Shown: positions 6,182 through 14,055 of the stretch, piece after piece
Layout: each line of letters starts with the position of its first letter
Position numbering within the stretch: position 1 is the first letter of the stretch
NCBI GenBank assembly: GCA_017452035.1
Contig: JAFTNE010000139.1
Location: 1-15,425 of the forward strand
Reading direction: 5' to 3'
Length of the DNA stretch: 15,425 bases
DNA from: Clostridia bacterium
GTDB lineage: Bacteria > Bacillota > Clostridia > Christensenellales > CAG-314
The notes under the pieces: model-generated
Databases searched by the model: none
Told to the model about the DNA's origin: nothing
Seen by the model: the letters and a program-made list of their open reading frames with translations, nothing else
Made by a program: the position numbers and the translations under genes

Positions 6182-8125
6182 TTAGCTCAACTCGAACATA
6201 CCAGTGTACAGTTGATAGTACTTGCCCTTTTGAGCGATAAGGTCGTCGTGGTCGCCACGCTCGATAATTACACCCTTTTCCAGCACCATTATCGCATTGC
6301 TGTTGCGTACGGTACTAAGACGGTGGGCAATTACAAATGTTGTACGGCCTTCCATAAGTGCGTCCATACCCTTTTCGATAAGCCACTCGGTACGGGTATC
6401 AATGGAACTTGTTGCCTCGTCCAAAATGAGAACTGGTGGGTCGGCAACGGCAGCACGCGCAATGGCAATAAGCTGACGTTGACCTTGTGAAAGGTTTTCG
6501 CCGTCACGCGAAATTAGGGTGTTGTAGCCTTCGGGTAGGTGCTTGATGAAGTTGTGAGCATTAGCTGATTTTGCTGCTGCAATGCACTCCTCGTCAGTTG
6601 CATCCAGCCTTCCGTAACGGATGTTGTCCATAACGGTGCCGGTAAATAGATGTGTATCTTGCAAAACCATGCCAAGTGACCTACGCAAATCGGCCTTTTT
6701 GATTTTGTTGATGTTGATGCCGTCATAGCGAATCTTTCCATCGGGAACATCATAAAAACGATTGATAAGGTTGGTAATTGTTGTTTTGCCTGCGCCAGTA
6801 GAGCCAACAAAGGCAATTTTTTGTCCTGGCTTTGCATACAGCGATACGTTGTGCAAAACGGTTTTGTCCTCATCATAACCAAAGGTTACGTCCTCAAAAC
6901 GAACGTCGCCTTTTAGTTCTGTATAGGTAATTGTGCCGTCTCCGTGAGGATGTTTCCATGCCCAGTGGCCTGTGCGAGTTTCGCTTTCGGTAATAGTTCC
7001 GTCCTCGGCAATATTTGCGTAAACAAGTGTTACGTAGCCATCATCCACTTCGGCAGGGGTATCAAGCAGTGCAAATACTCTTTCGCCACCGGCAACTGCC
7101 ATAAACAACATGTTTACTTGTTGAGAAATTTGTTGGATAGGCATTGTGATGTTGCGAATGTACATCAAAAATGTTGCAACAATACCAACGTATGCAAGGG
7201 GACTATCGGAGTTGATAGCAATGATTGCGCCCAAAACGGCAAGTCCTGCATAGAAAAAGTGGGACATATTGTTCATAATGGGGCCCATGATGTTGGCGTA
7301 CGCATTGGCACGGCCAGCAACCTTTTGCCACTCGGAGTTGATTACGTCAAACTCGGCAATAGCTTTTTGCTCGTGGTTGAATACCTTTACAACCTTTTGA
7401 CCCTCGACAAGTTCTTCGATGTAGCCGTTGAGTTTGCCCACTGCTGCTTGTTGCTTTACAAAGTTTGTTTTGGACTTGCCACAAATAAACTTGACAACAA
7501 TTGCCATCAAAACGAGCATTACAACCATAACAAGTGTCAACTTCCAGCTTAAAACTATCATTGCTGTAAACACACCGATAATGGTCAACGCGCTACTGAA
7601 TACTTGTGGAATACAACGAGCTAAAAAGTCGTTCAACAAATCCAAGTCGTTGGTGTAACGGGACATCAACTCGCCGTGGGTGTTTGTATCAAACACTTTG
7701 ATAGGCAATTTTTGCATGTGCGCAAACAGTTCGTTACGCATGCGCTTGATTGTGGATGTAGAAATGGTAATAAGAATACGGTTGAGGATGTAGTTTACCA
7801 ACAAACTGATTAGGTAAACACACGCAACTGCAACAACAAGTGTTACAAGGTACTTGATTTTGTCATCCACCACGCCGGAAAGCGCAAGTTTGTCAAGCTC
7901 GGCAATACCCGTCAATTTGATATCTGCCCCAGCTGTTGCAGAAAGACCATTCAAAAGAGGTGTCAGTGTTGCAGTTGCCATAATGTTGCAACCAACTTGC
8001 AACAAGATACAACAAAACACAACTATCATTTTACCAACGTGTGGTTTGAGGTAGGACAAAATGCGTCCAACTGTGCCTTTCAAATCTTTGGGTTTTTGTG
8101 TAGCATAGCGTCTCATTGGGGGCAT
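6182..8125 (-). CDS. ABC exporter half-transporter, catalytically canonical subunit
   Basis: Membrane exporter subunit (type IV/ABCB-like fold) with its own ATPase domain, 647 residues. The transmembrane domain (~30-345) has six predicted spans. The nucleotide-binding domain (~405-645) has Walker A GSTGAGKT (441-448), Q-loop Gln489, signature LSQGQ (545-549), Walker B VLILDE with catalytic Glu570, D-loop SSID and H-loop His601. Between the membrane and ATPase domains (~360-405) is an insert containing GHWAWKHPHGDGTITY; I recognise it from clostridial relatives. The ATG at 8125 overlaps the upstream gene's stop (TAATG), with a perfect AAGGAGGTGA 6 nt before it inside that gene. This close coupling fits a heterodimer with the upstream subunit. 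The substrate cannot be told from sequence; drugs, peptides and lipids are all possible for the family. Confidence 0.95.
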   Translation of the reverse strand: MPPMRRYATQKPKDLKGTVGRILSYLKPHVGKMIVVFCCILLQVGCNIMATATLTPLLNGLSATAGADIKLTGIAELDKLALSGVVDDKIKYLVTLVVAVACVYLISLLVNYILNRILITISTSTIKRMRNELFAHMQKLPIKVFDTNTHGELMSRYTNDLDLLNDFLARCIPQVFSSALTIIGVFTAMIVLSWKLTLVMVVMLVLMAIVVKFICGKSKTNFVKQQAAVGKLNGYIEELVEGQKVVKVFNHEQKAIAEFDVINSEWQKVAGRANAYANIMGPIMNNMSHFFYAGLAVLGAIIAINSDSPLAYVGIVATFLMYIRNITMPIQQISQQVNMLFMAVAGGERVFALLDTPAEVDDGYVTLVYANIAEDGTITESETRTGHWAWKHPHGDGTITYTELKGDVRFEDVTFGYDEDKTVLHNVSLYAKPGQKIAFVGSTGAGKTTITNLINRFYDVPDGKIRYDGININKIKKADLRRSLGMVLQDTHLFTGTVMDNIRYGRLDATDEECIAAAKSANAHNFIKHLPEGYNTLISRDGENLSQGQRQLIAIARAAVADPPVLILDEATSSIDTRTEWLIEKGMDALMEGRTTFVIAHRLSTVRNSNAIMVLEKGVIIERGDHDDLIAQKGKYYQLYTGMFELS

Positions 8126-9954
8126 TAGTTGTCACCTCCTTCCACTGTACCTTTTTGTTGAGAGTGGTACACTTCTTGGTAGATAGCACAACTTTCCAAA
8201 AGCTGTTCGTGTGTGCCAACGGCATTGATTTTACCATCGTCCAAAACGATAATCTTGTCGCACTCGGCAACGGAGGAAAGACGTTGAGCAATGATGATTG
8301 TTGTCATGCCTGTAAGTTGTTTGAGCCCAGCGCGAATTTTTGCATCCGTTGCAGTATCAACTGCACTGGTAGAGTCGTCCAAAATCATAATTTTGGGTTT
8401 TTTCAAAATTGCGCGCGCAATGCAAAGACGTTGCTTTTGTCCACCGGACACGTTTACACCACCTTGACCAAGGTCTGTTTGGTAGCCATCGGGAAAACTG
8501 TTGATAAATTCGTCTGCGCAGGCGTACTTGCAAGCAAGAGCAATTTCTTCGTCAGTGGCATTTTCGTTACCCCACAAAAGGTTATCTTTGATGGTACCAC
8601 TGAACAAAACGTTCTTTTGCAACACCATGGATACACCTTCACGAAGGTTGTAGAGGGTGTAGTCTTTGACGTTTCTACCATCAACAAGCACTTCGCCTTG
8701 CATTACGTCATAAAAACGGGGAATGAGGTGTACCAAACTGGACTTGCCGTCACCCGTACCGCCAATGATACCAACTGTTTCGCCAGCGTTGATGGTGAGG
8801 TTGATGTTTTCGAGAGTTGGGTTATCTTTGTCGTTTGTGTAGGAAAAACTTACGTTGTTGAATACGATACTGCCACTTTCCACCTTTGCGTCACTTGGTC
8901 CATCGGTAATTGTAGGCTCGGTTTCTAACACTTCGTAGATACGGTCGATACTTGCCCTACTCATTACAAGTTGTACTGCGATAAAGCAAATCATCATCAC
9001 GCTGGAAAGAATTTGAGTGGAGTAGCTCATCATTGCAGAAAGTGTACCCGACGCCATATCGCCACGAGCAATGGATGAGCCACCAATAATAAGCAAAGCA
9101 ATCATTGTGCCGTACATAACTGTACTTGTCAATGGGTTCATCAAAATCATGATGCTTTCTGCTTTGAATTGGTGTTGACGTACGTCTTCGGTGGCTTGTT
9201 CGTACTTAGCCTCTTCAAAGTCGTCACGAACAAACGCCTTTACAACACGAATTGCCGTCAAGTTTTCTTGCACGGTAGCGTTCATTTTGTCGTACTTTTT
9301 GAACATCTCTTTGAAGTATGGATGCACCTTGGTTGCCAAAAATGCCATTACAATGCCCAAAAGTGGAACGGCAATCAAAAATACCCAAGCCATTTGTGGT
9401 TGGTTGATAAATGCCATTATTGTGGAGAAAATAAGCATTGATGGCGCACGGAACACCGTACGGATAATCATCATAAATGACTGTTGCGCGTGGTTGACGT
9501 CCGTTGTACAACGTGTTACCAAGCTTGCCGTGGAAAGTTTGTCCACGTTGGCAAAGGAAAACTCTTGTACTTTGTTGAACAAACTTGCGCGCATGTTTTT
9601 GGAGAAACCTGCACCAGCCATTGCACAGTAGTAGCCAGCAAGACCACCAAAGGTCAAACTGATTGCTGACGAAATTACCATCAATACGCCATAGGTAATG
9701 ACGATATCAATCAGCGTATCGGCATTGACAACGGTCAACTTTTGCACCGTTTGGATTTGCCAACTTGACCACTCCAAAAAGGTAACGTCTGCAACAAGTC
9801 CTTTGTTGGTGCTAAACGATTGAAGTGAGTTCAAAATGTTGGACATAAACATGGGCAAGACAACTTCGAGAGCTGTTTCCAACAGTACCAAAACTATGGT
9901 AAGTATGGCAAACTTTTCGTAGCCCTTTGCCCCTTTTAGTAGTTTTTTTATCAT
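8125..9954 (-). CDS. ABC exporter half-transporter, degenerate-site subunit
   Basis: Partner subunit, 609 residues: transmembrane domain (~15-335) followed by an ATPase domain (~360-595). Walker A is GGTGDGKS (398-405, with Asp where Ser is usual) and the Q-loop residue is Gln446. The signature is VSGGQ (502-506). Walker B ends LDD, giving Asp527 instead of the catalytic Glu, and the H-loop His is replaced by Gln557 (IIAQRLS). In heterodimeric exporters such as TM287/288, LmrCD and BmrCD, one of the two ATP sites is known to carry such changes, so this is the non-hydrolysing side of a pair rather than a broken gene. The ATG at 9954 is preceded by AAGGAAG. It is first in the operon, translationally coupled to the next subunit, and is preceded by a near-consensus promoter and a ~124-nt leader. 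Confidence 0.95.
   Translation of the reverse strand: MIKKLLKGAKGYEKFAILTIVLVLLETALEVVLPMFMSNILNSLQSFSTNKGLVADVTFLEWSSWQIQTVQKLTVVNADTLIDIVITYGVLMVISSAISLTFGGLAGYYCAMAGAGFSKNMRASLFNKVQEFSFANVDKLSTASLVTRCTTDVNHAQQSFMMIIRTVFRAPSMLIFSTIMAFINQPQMAWVFLIAVPLLGIVMAFLATKVHPYFKEMFKKYDKMNATVQENLTAIRVVKAFVRDDFEEAKYEQATEDVRQHQFKAESIMILMNPLTSTVMYGTMIALLIIGGSSIARGDMASGTLSAMMSYSTQILSSVMMICFIAVQLVMSRASIDRIYEVLETEPTITDGPSDAKVESGSIVFNNVSFSYTNDKDNPTLENINLTINAGETVGIIGGTGDGKSSLVHLIPRFYDVMQGEVLVDGRNVKDYTLYNLREGVSMVLQKNVLFSGTIKDNLLWGNENATDEEIALACKYACADEFINSFPDGYQTDLGQGGVNVSGGQKQRLCIARAILKKPKIMILDDSTSAVDTATDAKIRAGLKQLTGMTTIIIAQRLSSVAECDKIIVLDDGKINAVGTHEQLLESCAIYQEVYHSQQKGTVEGGDN
8132..8141 (-). promoter_or_regulatory. 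Perfect Shine-Dalgarno embedded in the last codons of the upstream ABC gene
   Basis: AAGGAGGTGA lies 6 nt before the ATG at 8125, within codons for the tail VEGGD of the upstream subunit. The stop and start share one base (TAATG). This arrangement should give efficient coupled initiation and a near-equal subunit ratio, and it fixes the start of the second subunit. Confidence 0.85.
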
Positions 9955-9973
9955 TTTTTACTTCCTTGTTGTT

Positions 9974-9988
9974 GCGAAAAAACTTCGC
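9974..9988 (-). promoter_or_regulatory. Small hairpin just upstream of the ABC operon ribosome binding site
   Basis: GCGAA and TTCGC form a 5-bp stem with a 5-nt loop, ending 7 nt before the AAGGAAG site (9961-9967). It might protect or modulate the site but is too small to call an attenuator. Confidence 0.3.
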
Positions 9989-10030
9989 GAGTTGAGTTTT
10001 GTTACGTTTGCCAGCAATACAGCACAAAAA

Positions 10031-10057
10031 CAGTATAGTAATACCATTGTGATACTG
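10031..10057 (-). promoter_or_regulatory. Operator-like inverted repeat in the ABC operon leader
   Basis: CAGTAT (10031-10036) and ATACTG (10052-10057) form a perfect 6-bp inverted repeat with a 15-bp spacer. The centre is about 34 bp downstream of the predicted start site, a position where a bound repressor would block transcription. No regulator gene is next to the operon, so its binder is unknown. Confidence 0.4.
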
Positions 10058-10084
10058 CAAAAGCAAATTTTGTATGTATTTTAT

Positions 10085-10114
10085 ATTATACAACCAAAAT
10101 AAATGCAATGTCAA
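10085..10114 (-). promoter_or_regulatory. Near-consensus sigma-70-type promoter of the ABC exporter operon
   Basis: On the minus strand, TTGACA (10109-10114) and TATAAT (10085-10090) are both perfect hexamers, separated by 18 bp. Transcription should start near 10078, giving a leader of about 124 nt before the ATG at 9954. Such a strong promoter for an exporter often goes with a repressor; the dyads at 10031-10057 and 10146-10182 are candidate sites. Confidence 0.85.
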
Positions 10115-10145
10115 CAAACTGGCCGTTGCATTTTGCAATTTTGGC

Positions 10146-10182
10146 TCAACTTGATGGACAAAATTTGTCAACTTTTGGTTGA
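10146..10182. promoter_or_regulatory. Nested dyad upstream of the ABC promoter
   Basis: GACAAA-A-TTTGTC (10157-10169) is a 13-bp palindrome, flanked almost concentrically by TCAAC (10146-10150) and GTTGA (10178-10182). The centre is about 85 bp upstream of the predicted start site. It could be an activator or repressor site. A TTGACA here has no matching -10, so it is not a second promoter. Confidence 0.4.
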
Positions 10183-10283
10183 ATTTTTACATTAGCGCAC
10201 GCAAAAAATAATATGTATTTTATAGTCCTTTTTTATGAAAGTTAACTGAATTTTTGATATGCTCTTGCAAAACATCATTAAAC

Positions 10284-10317
10284 AAAACACCCCAACGTGT
10301 TGCCATTGGAGTGTTTT
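10284..10317 (-). terminator. Intrinsic terminator of the murB–whiA–dnaE operon
   Basis: A 12-bp stem (10284-10295 with 10306-10317) and a 10-nt loop lie about 180 bp beyond the dnaE stop. Read on the minus strand all pairs form, one as U-G, followed by TGTTTAA after the stem. Read on the plus strand there is one C-A mismatch but a longer T-run. It separates dnaE transcription from the ABC promoter. Confidence 0.75.
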
Positions 10318-10332
10318 TTTTAGTATTACATT

Positions 10333-10378
10333 TTAGTTTTGCACACGCAACAGCTTACAAAACTAATTGCTCCTGTTG
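10333..10378 (-). other. Interleaved inverted repeats in the dnaE 3' untranslated region
   Basis: TTAGTTTTG (10333-10341) pairs with CAAAACTAA (10358-10366), 9 bp. CAACAG (10348-10353) pairs with CTGTTG (10373-10378), 6 bp. The two pairings cross, an H-type pseudoknot arrangement, just upstream of the terminator when read on the minus strand. This could be part of a structured 3' UTR or a small RNA released from it. Short repeats can arise by chance in AT-rich sequence. Confidence 0.35.
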
Positions 10379-10423
10379 TCTTGCAAAGTTATTATCTTGC
10401 AAAATGTAGCAGAAAAAGACATT

Positions 10424-10503
10424 AATACGCGTGTGTTTTTGCAATACGTATTGTATTTTTTGCAATACGTGTTGCGTTTTTTGTGATACGTGCGCTATTT
10501 TTC
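10424..10503. repeat. Tandem 21-bp palindrome-containing repeats at the dnaE 3' end
   Basis: Three units begin at 10441, 10462 and 10483 with an exact 21-bp period; a more diverged one with core AATACG lies at 10424. Each has an ATACG core followed by a T-run of 5 or 6. Unit 1 holds a perfect palindrome, CAATACGTATTG; unit 2 has CAATACGTGTTG. Units 1 and 2 agree at 18 of 21 positions; unit 3 is more diverged and overlaps the dnaE stop codon. The 21-bp spacing puts the dyads on one face of the helix, as in a protein-binding array. There are no unique spacers, so it is not CRISPR. Confidence 0.65.
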
Positions 10504-13500
10504 AAAGAATACAACACACTTGTTTCCAAGCAGTCCACCCAGTTCGTACTCGATGGCAGCACAGCGTCTAACCTTTTGGTCGAGGGTGTACGCCTTGCCT
10601 TCGATTTTGATTTTTACAGGAATATCGCCTTGATATTGGTCCAAAACGTCCAGCACCTTGGCAAACACTTCGTCACTGCGCTCTTCCATTTTGAGCCACA
10701 ACGTAACGTTTGGTTTGGACTGTGTTTGAGCCAGTTCGGCTGCTGCCTTCTTTTGGTTTTCCTCCGAGTTGGGGTTGATAATTTCACGAATGACAATTTT
10801 GTAGCCTTCGCGCGCCTCGGAAAGACCACCCTTGATTACCACAAAAGCATCAGTTACAAACAAATGTTTGAAACGCTCGTAGGTTGCACCATAGATACTA
10901 ACTTCGATAGAGTCGTACTTATCTTCCAAAACGGCAAAGCCCATTTTGTTGTTATCTTTGCCAATTACAATGCGAATATCTCGCAAAATACCACCGGTAA
11001 CAACGGGGCGTTTTTCCACCTTGGGGTAAACCTTTTCGCCGTCTTCGGCACCATCAGGAAGGTATGGAGCAGTTATTTTTGTGGAGAAGTCAAATCGATA
11101 TTGCTCGGCAACCTTTTCGTAGTCGTCAAGAGGAGATCCCGTCATATACAAGCCAAGCACTTCGTTTTCGAAGGTGTAAAGTAGTTGTTTGGGCAGTTCG
11201 GGAATTTGCTCGTGGGCTGGACGAGTGTCGTTTTTGAGTTCCGGCATCATGTCAAACAAGGACATTTGACCCGTCTTTCTGCGCTCGGCACGCTCCAACA
11301 CTTCGTCATACTCTTGCATGTAAAATTGCAACATATCTGCGCGAGTTCTACCAAAGCAGTCAAACGCGCCACCCTTGATAAGGTTTTCGATCATGCGCTT
11401 GTTGAGGAAGGTTGCGCAACGCTCGTACAAGTCGCTTGTGTCGGCAAACTCGCCGTTTTGTTCGCGCTCTTCAACAAGTTTTTTGACAGCATCCACACCA
11501 ACGTTACGAATACCACCCAAACCAAAACGAAGTGCGCCCTTTTCTACGCTGAAAAGTTCTCTACTTTTGTTGATACAAGGTTGCAAAACGGCAATACCTT
11601 GAGATTTGGCGTACTCCATGTACTTTTTGATAAGGGAAATATCGTTAATACGGTTGTTGAGCAAAGCGCAAATAAGTTCCGTTGGGTAGTAGGTTTTGAG
11701 CCAAGCAGTTTGGTAGGTTACGTACGCATAGCAAGTTGCGTGCGATTTGTTGAATGCGTATTGAGAAAATGCATCCAATTGTTCGTAAATTTTTTGTGCA
11801 ACTTCCTCGGGAATGCCATTGTTTACGCAACCAGGAACTGTTTCGCCATTGGCTGGCCAAGTGCCACCATGAATAAACAACTGTCCAAGGTCTTGCATCA
11901 TTTGCGTTTTCTTTTTGGACATGGCATAGCGCACATTGTCAGCAAGGGCAGTACTAAAACCAGCAAGCTTTTTAACCAGTTGCATTAACTGCTCTTGATA
12001 CACAATACAGCCGTTTGTTACTGCCAAGATGGACTCCATGGATGGGTGCAAGTAGTGAATTTTTGATTTATCAAACTTGCATGCGATAAAGTCGTCAATG
12101 TACTGCATTGGGCCGGGACGGTACAACGAAATACCGGCGATAATTTCTTCCAAGTCGGTGGGTTTCATACGGTGCATAAGGTCAGCCATACCACCACTTT
12201 CAAGTTGGAATATGCACATTGTGTCGCCACTGGCAATGTTGGCAAAAACGTTTTGGTCGGCGTAATCGTCGGTGGAAAAGTCAACTTTTACACCGTGATT
12301 TTCGTAGACGTAGTCGCACGCTTTTTTGATGTCGGTAAGAGTTCTTAGTCCCAAAAAGTCCATTTTGAGTAGACCAAGCTCTTCCACCTCGATCATGTTG
12401 TATTGGGTTGTTACTACACCACCTTTACTTACACGTCCACCATTGGTTTGAAGGGGAACGTGGTCGCTTACCTTTTCACGACAAATTACAACGCCTGCTG
12501 CGTGCATACCGGTGTTACGTGGAGAGCCTTCAAGGCGCATTGCACAGTCTAACAGTTGGTGTGTTGCTGGGTCGTTGTAGGCATCAATAAGTTCTTGTGA
12601 GATATAGGTATCCTCTGGCTTTTTGTAGGGTTTTTGGCCTAACAAGTGACGGAGTGTGTACTTGAAGTTGTCAGGAACCATTTTTGCCAAACGGTTGGAG
12701 TCGGCAACGGAAAAACGCATTACTCTGGCAACGTCACGGATGGCATTTTTAGTTGCCATTGTACCAAAGGTTACAATTTGACAAACGTTGTCGTGGCCGT
12801 ACTTGTTGTGAACGTAGTCGATAACTTCGCCACGGCGATCCATACAAAAGTCTACGTCAAAGTCGGGCATGGACTTACGTTGTGGGTTCAAAAAGCGTTC
12901 AAACATCAAGTTGAAACGGAAAGGTTCAACTTCGGTAATGCCAATGAGGTAGGCAATTACACTACCTGCGCCACTACCACGGCCAGGGCCACCGGGGATA
13001 CCGTTTGTTTTTGCGTAGTTGATAAAGTCCCAAACAATAAGGTAGTAGTCAACAAAGCCCATATCGCAAATAACGCCATACTCGTACTCAACACGCTCGC
13101 GAATTTCGTCAGTAACAACTGGGTACTTCTTTTTGAGACCTTCTTCCAGCAAAAATCTAAGATACTCGGGCGAAGACATCCCCCCTGGTGGGGTGTACAG
13201 TGGCAAAAGTTTTTCTCTGCCAAAGTCCACGTTGCATTTGTCGGCAATTTCCAAGGTGTTTTCCATTGCGTCTGGCAAATTGGGAAACAGGCTTGCCATT
13301 TCGTTGTAGTCTTTGAGGTAAAACTCCTCCCCCTCAAACTTCATACGGTCGGTATCGTCCACGTAGCGTCCCATTGCAACGCACATCATGATGTCTTGCA
13401 GTTCGGCATCCTCACGTTTAAGGTAGTGAACGTCGTTGGTAACAACAATTTTGATATCCAACTCGCGCGCAAGTTGTACCAGTTGTGGCATAACTGCATC

Positions 13501-14040
13501 TTCGTCTGCAATGTTGTGACGTTGAATTTCGATATAGTAGTCGTCGCCAAACAAATCCTTGTACTGTTGGGCAAGCTCTTTTGCCTCGAGATAACGGTCG
13601 GCAAGCAAAAGGCGTGGCAGTTGTCCTGCGATACAAGCAGACAGGCACACAAGGCCTTCGGAGTACTTCGCCAATGTTTCAAAATCCAAACGTGGTTTAG
13701 AGTAGAAACCTTCAGTAAAGGCAATGGAGTTCAAACGGCACAAGTTGTAGTAGCCCGTGTTGTTTTTTGCAAGCAGTATCAAGTGGAAATACTCACGATT
13801 AGTAACGCCATCAGCGTGCAGATCTTCGCACATGTAAACTTCGCAACCAATGATAGGCTTGATACCTTTGGCTTTGGCTGCTTTCAAAAATTTCCATGCA
13901 CAGTACATATTGCCGTGATCGGTTACGGCAATGGCGGGCATTTCGTATTCTACACACCTATCCAGCATTTCGTCAATGCGCGTTTCGCCGTCCAAAAGGC
14001 TGTACTCGGTGTGAACGTGTAAGTGAACAAATGGTTTCAT
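10495..14040 (-). CDS. dnaE: DNA polymerase III alpha subunit (DnaE)
   Basis: Catalytic subunit of replicative or lagging-strand DNA synthesis, 1181 residues, full length for the family. The N-terminal PHP domain (~1-210) keeps likely metal ligands: HLHVH (6-10), TDHGN (40-44), Glu67, His86, Cys135 and NDVH (202-205). The polymerase core has GGPGRGSGAGS (350-360) and PDFDVDF with catalytic Asp395 and Asp397; the third Asp561 is in LKMDFLGLRTL. FNKSHATCYA (763-772) is also present. QMSLF (925-929) matches the beta-clamp binding motif. An OB-fold (~1013-1085) and a C-terminal domain follow. No exonuclease insert of the PolC type is seen. The ATG at 14040 has AGGAG 6 nt upstream and lies 15 bp after the whiA stop, so they share a transcript. 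In this order dnaE is a common neighbour of whiA in Bacillota. Confidence 0.98.
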   Translation of the reverse strand: MKPFVHLHVHTEYSLLDGETRIDEMLDRCVEYEMPAIAVTDHGNMYCAWKFLKAAKAKGIKPIIGCEVYMCEDLHADGVTNREYFHLILLAKNNTGYYNLCRLNSIAFTEGFYSKPRLDFETLAKYSEGLVCLSACIAGQLPRLLLADRYLEAKELAQQYKDLFGDDYYIEIQRHNIADEDAVMPQLVQLARELDIKIVVTNDVHYLKREDAELQDIMMCVAMGRYVDDTDRMKFEGEEFYLKDYNEMASLFPNLPDAMENTLEIADKCNVDFGREKLLPLYTPPGGMSSPEYLRFLLEEGLKKKYPVVTDEIRERVEYEYGVICDMGFVDYYLIVWDFINYAKTNGIPGGPGRGSGAGSVIAYLIGITEVEPFRFNLMFERFLNPQRKSMPDFDVDFCMDRRGEVIDYVHNKYGHDNVCQIVTFGTMATKNAIRDVARVMRFSVADSNRLAKMVPDNFKYTLRHLLGQKPYKKPEDTYISQELIDAYNDPATHQLLDCAMRLEGSPRNTGMHAAGVVICREKVSDHVPLQTNGGRVSKGGVVTTQYNMIEVEELGLLKMDFLGLRTLTDIKKACDYVYENHGVKVDFSTDDYADQNVFANIASGDTMCIFQLESGGMADLMHRMKPTDLEEIIAGISLYRPGPMQYIDDFIACKFDKSKIHYLHPSMESILAVTNGCIVYQEQLMQLVKKLAGFSTALADNVRYAMSKKKTQMMQDLGQLFIHGGTWPANGETVPGCVNNGIPEEVAQKIYEQLDAFSQYAFNKSHATCYAYVTYQTAWLKTYYPTELICALLNNRINDISLIKKYMEYAKSQGIAVLQPCINKSRELFSVEKGALRFGLGGIRNVGVDAVKKLVEEREQNGEFADTSDLYERCATFLNKRMIENLIKGGAFDCFGRTRADMLQFYMQEYDEVLERAERRKTGQMSLFDMMPELKNDTRPAHEQIPELPKQLLYTFENEVLGLYMTGSPLDDYEKVAEQYRFDFSTKITAPYLPDGAEDGEKVYPKVEKRPVVTGGILRDIRIVIGKDNNKMGFAVLEDKYDSIEVSIYGATYERFKHLFVTDAFVVIKGGLSEAREGYKIVIREIINPNSEENQKKAAAELAQTQSKPNVTLWLKMEERSDEVFAKVLDVLDQYQGDIPVKIKIEGKAYTLDQKVRRCAAIEYELGGLLGNKCVVFFEK

Positions 14041-14055
14041 TTTGTCTCCTGTGTG

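Noticed and set aside
8125..9954. Possible pseudogene or dead ATPase because of LDD and the H-loop Gln.
   Set aside because: The gene is full length and intact, and these exact substitutions mark the non-hydrolysing partner in known heterodimeric exporters.
10166..10171. A second TTGACA box upstream of the ABC promoter as another promoter.
   Set aside because: No TATAAT-like hexamer lies 16-18 bp downstream; the hexamer is explained as part of a palindrome.
10424..10503. CRISPR-like or iteron plasmid origin reading of the 21-bp repeats.
   Set aside because: There are no unique spacers and no cas genes, and no replication initiator or partition gene is nearby; the surroundings are chromosomal housekeeping genes.
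12646..14022. A 458-codon open frame antisense to dnaE, and other long plus-strand frames opposite dnaE (10483-11184, 11185-11988) and the ABC genes (8116-8928, 6944-7552).
   Set aside because: The opposite strand encodes clearly conserved proteins throughout. These translations show no recognisable domain, are Cys/His/Phe-rich as expected for antisense frames, and lack sensible start signals. They reflect codon bias of the real genes.
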